Assembly (NCBI GenBank): GCA_002694065.1
Contig: NZKZ01000069.1
Location: 1-6,308, forward strand
Length of the DNA stretch: 6,308 bases
Source: Acidiferrobacter sp.
GTDB lineage: Bacteria > Pseudomonadota > Gammaproteobacteria > Arenicellales > UBA868
Reading direction: 5' to 3'
Made by a program: the position numbers and the translations under genes. Positions 5,893 through 6,308 of the stretch are shown here, in pieces. The first letter of the stretch is position 1. Every line of letters begins with the position of its first letter. Under the pieces are notes generated by a model, which was given only the letters and a program-made list of their open reading frames with translations, was not told the origin of the DNA and ran no database searches.

Positions 5893-6308
5893 ATGAACGA
5901 CGGCATGATGAGTGTTGAGCAACTGGCGCAGGATGTGAAAGAGGGGCGCATCGATACGGTGCTGGCCTGCCAGATTGACATGCAGGGGCGCTTAATGGGT
6001 AAGCGCTTCCAGGCAGAGTTTTTTCTTGAAAGCGCTATCGACGAAACCCATAGCTGCAATTATCTGCAGGCGACGGATATGGAAATGGAAACCGTCGAGG
6101 GCTACAAGTCTACGAGCTGGGAGGCGGGTTATGGCGACTACGTCATGAAGCCGGATCTGGCCACACTGCGCAGATTGCCCTGGCTCGAGGGAACGGCTTT
6201 GGTGCTCTGTGATGTGCTTGATCACCATACCCATGAAGAGGTTCCTCACTCTCCTCGAGCCGTGCTGAAAAAACAGGTCCGACGCTTACAGGACAACGGC
6301 TTTAAGGC
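5893..6308 (+). CDS. Glutamine synthetase family protein, gamma-glutamyl-amine ligase-like (PuuA/GlnA3/GlnA4 type), 3' end outside window
   Basis: Only the first 138 residues are present; a full enzyme would be about 450 aa. The sequence is the N-terminal beta-grasp domain of the glutamine synthetase superfamily: LACQIDMQGRLMGKRF (25-39), SCNYLQATDMEMETVEGYK (54-72), SWEAGYGDYVMKPDLATLR (75-93), LPWLEGTALVLCDV (95-108) and SPRAVLKKQV (120-129). The DMQGRxxGKR and YGDxxxxPDLxTLRxLPW pattern is that of PuuA and of actinobacterial GlnA3/GlnA4. In those families the enzyme activates glutamate with ATP and joins it to putrescine, polyamines or ethanolamine instead of ammonia. The ATP and glutamate sites lie in the missing C-terminal domain, so activity cannot be confirmed. 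Divergent placement from the GlxBCD operon suggests it supplies a gamma-glutamylamide to, or takes glutamate from, that complex, as gamma-glutamylmethylamide synthetase does with N-methylglutamate synthase in methylotrophs. True glutamine synthetase activity is a less likely alternative. Confidence 0.85.
   Translation, partial: MNDGMMSVEQLAQDVKEGRIDTVLACQIDMQGRLMGKRFQAEFFLESAIDETHSCNYLQATDMEMETVEGYKSTSWEAGYGDYVMKPDLATLRRLPWLEGTALVLCDVLDHHTHEEVPHSPRAVLKKQVRRLQDNGFK

Noticed and set aside
5828..5896. Possible 22-codon leader peptide starting at GTG and ending in a TGA that overlaps the ligase ATG
   Set aside because: The peptide has no run of a regulatory amino acid, no terminator/antiterminator structure is evident, and the start signal is weak. 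The overlap could be chance.

Overview
The window looks like a stretch of a proteobacterial chromosome of moderately high G+C. Gammaproteobacteria is my guess, based only on codon style and protein flavour, and is not proven. It is coding-dense, with no RNA genes, insertion sequences, CRISPR arrays or long repeats that I can see. Two transcription units diverge from a 134-bp intergenic region at 5759-5892.

Leftward (minus strand) run five consecutive, tightly packed genes. glxB (5758-4814) is a class II glutamine amidotransferase. glxC (4817-4125) is a GXGXG beta-helix protein. glxD (4140-2710) is an FMN and Fe-S glutamate synthase-like catalytic subunit. Then come two genes related to the split glycine decarboxylase (P-protein): gcvPA-like (2673-1291) and gcvPB-like (1294 to beyond the left edge). 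Three of the four junctions overlap (4, 16 and 4 bp) and the fourth gap is 36 bp, so this is almost certainly one operon. Rightward (plus strand) starts a glutamine-synthetase-superfamily gene (5893 to beyond the right edge). Its N-terminal domain resembles the PuuA/GlnA3/GlnA4 gamma-glutamyl-amine ligases rather than housekeeping GlnA.

GlxBCD is glutamate synthase split into three polypeptides. The same architecture is used by N-methylglutamate synthase (MgsABC) in methylotrophs and by rhizobial GlxBCD. Next to a gamma-glutamyl-amine-ligase-like gene, it suggests a pathway that attaches an amine to glutamate and then rearranges or transfers the nitrogen.

The unexpected part is the pair of P-protein paralogs. 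The B subunit keeps the PLP-binding lysine, but several otherwise near-invariant active-site and glycine-binding motifs are replaced in both subunits, and no gcvH or gcvT is present in the window. I infer that this pair is a neofunctionalised PLP decarboxylase or lyase working with the Glx complex, not the canonical glycine cleavage system. That combination is the best candidate here for an undescribed system. The substrate cannot be deduced from sequence alone.
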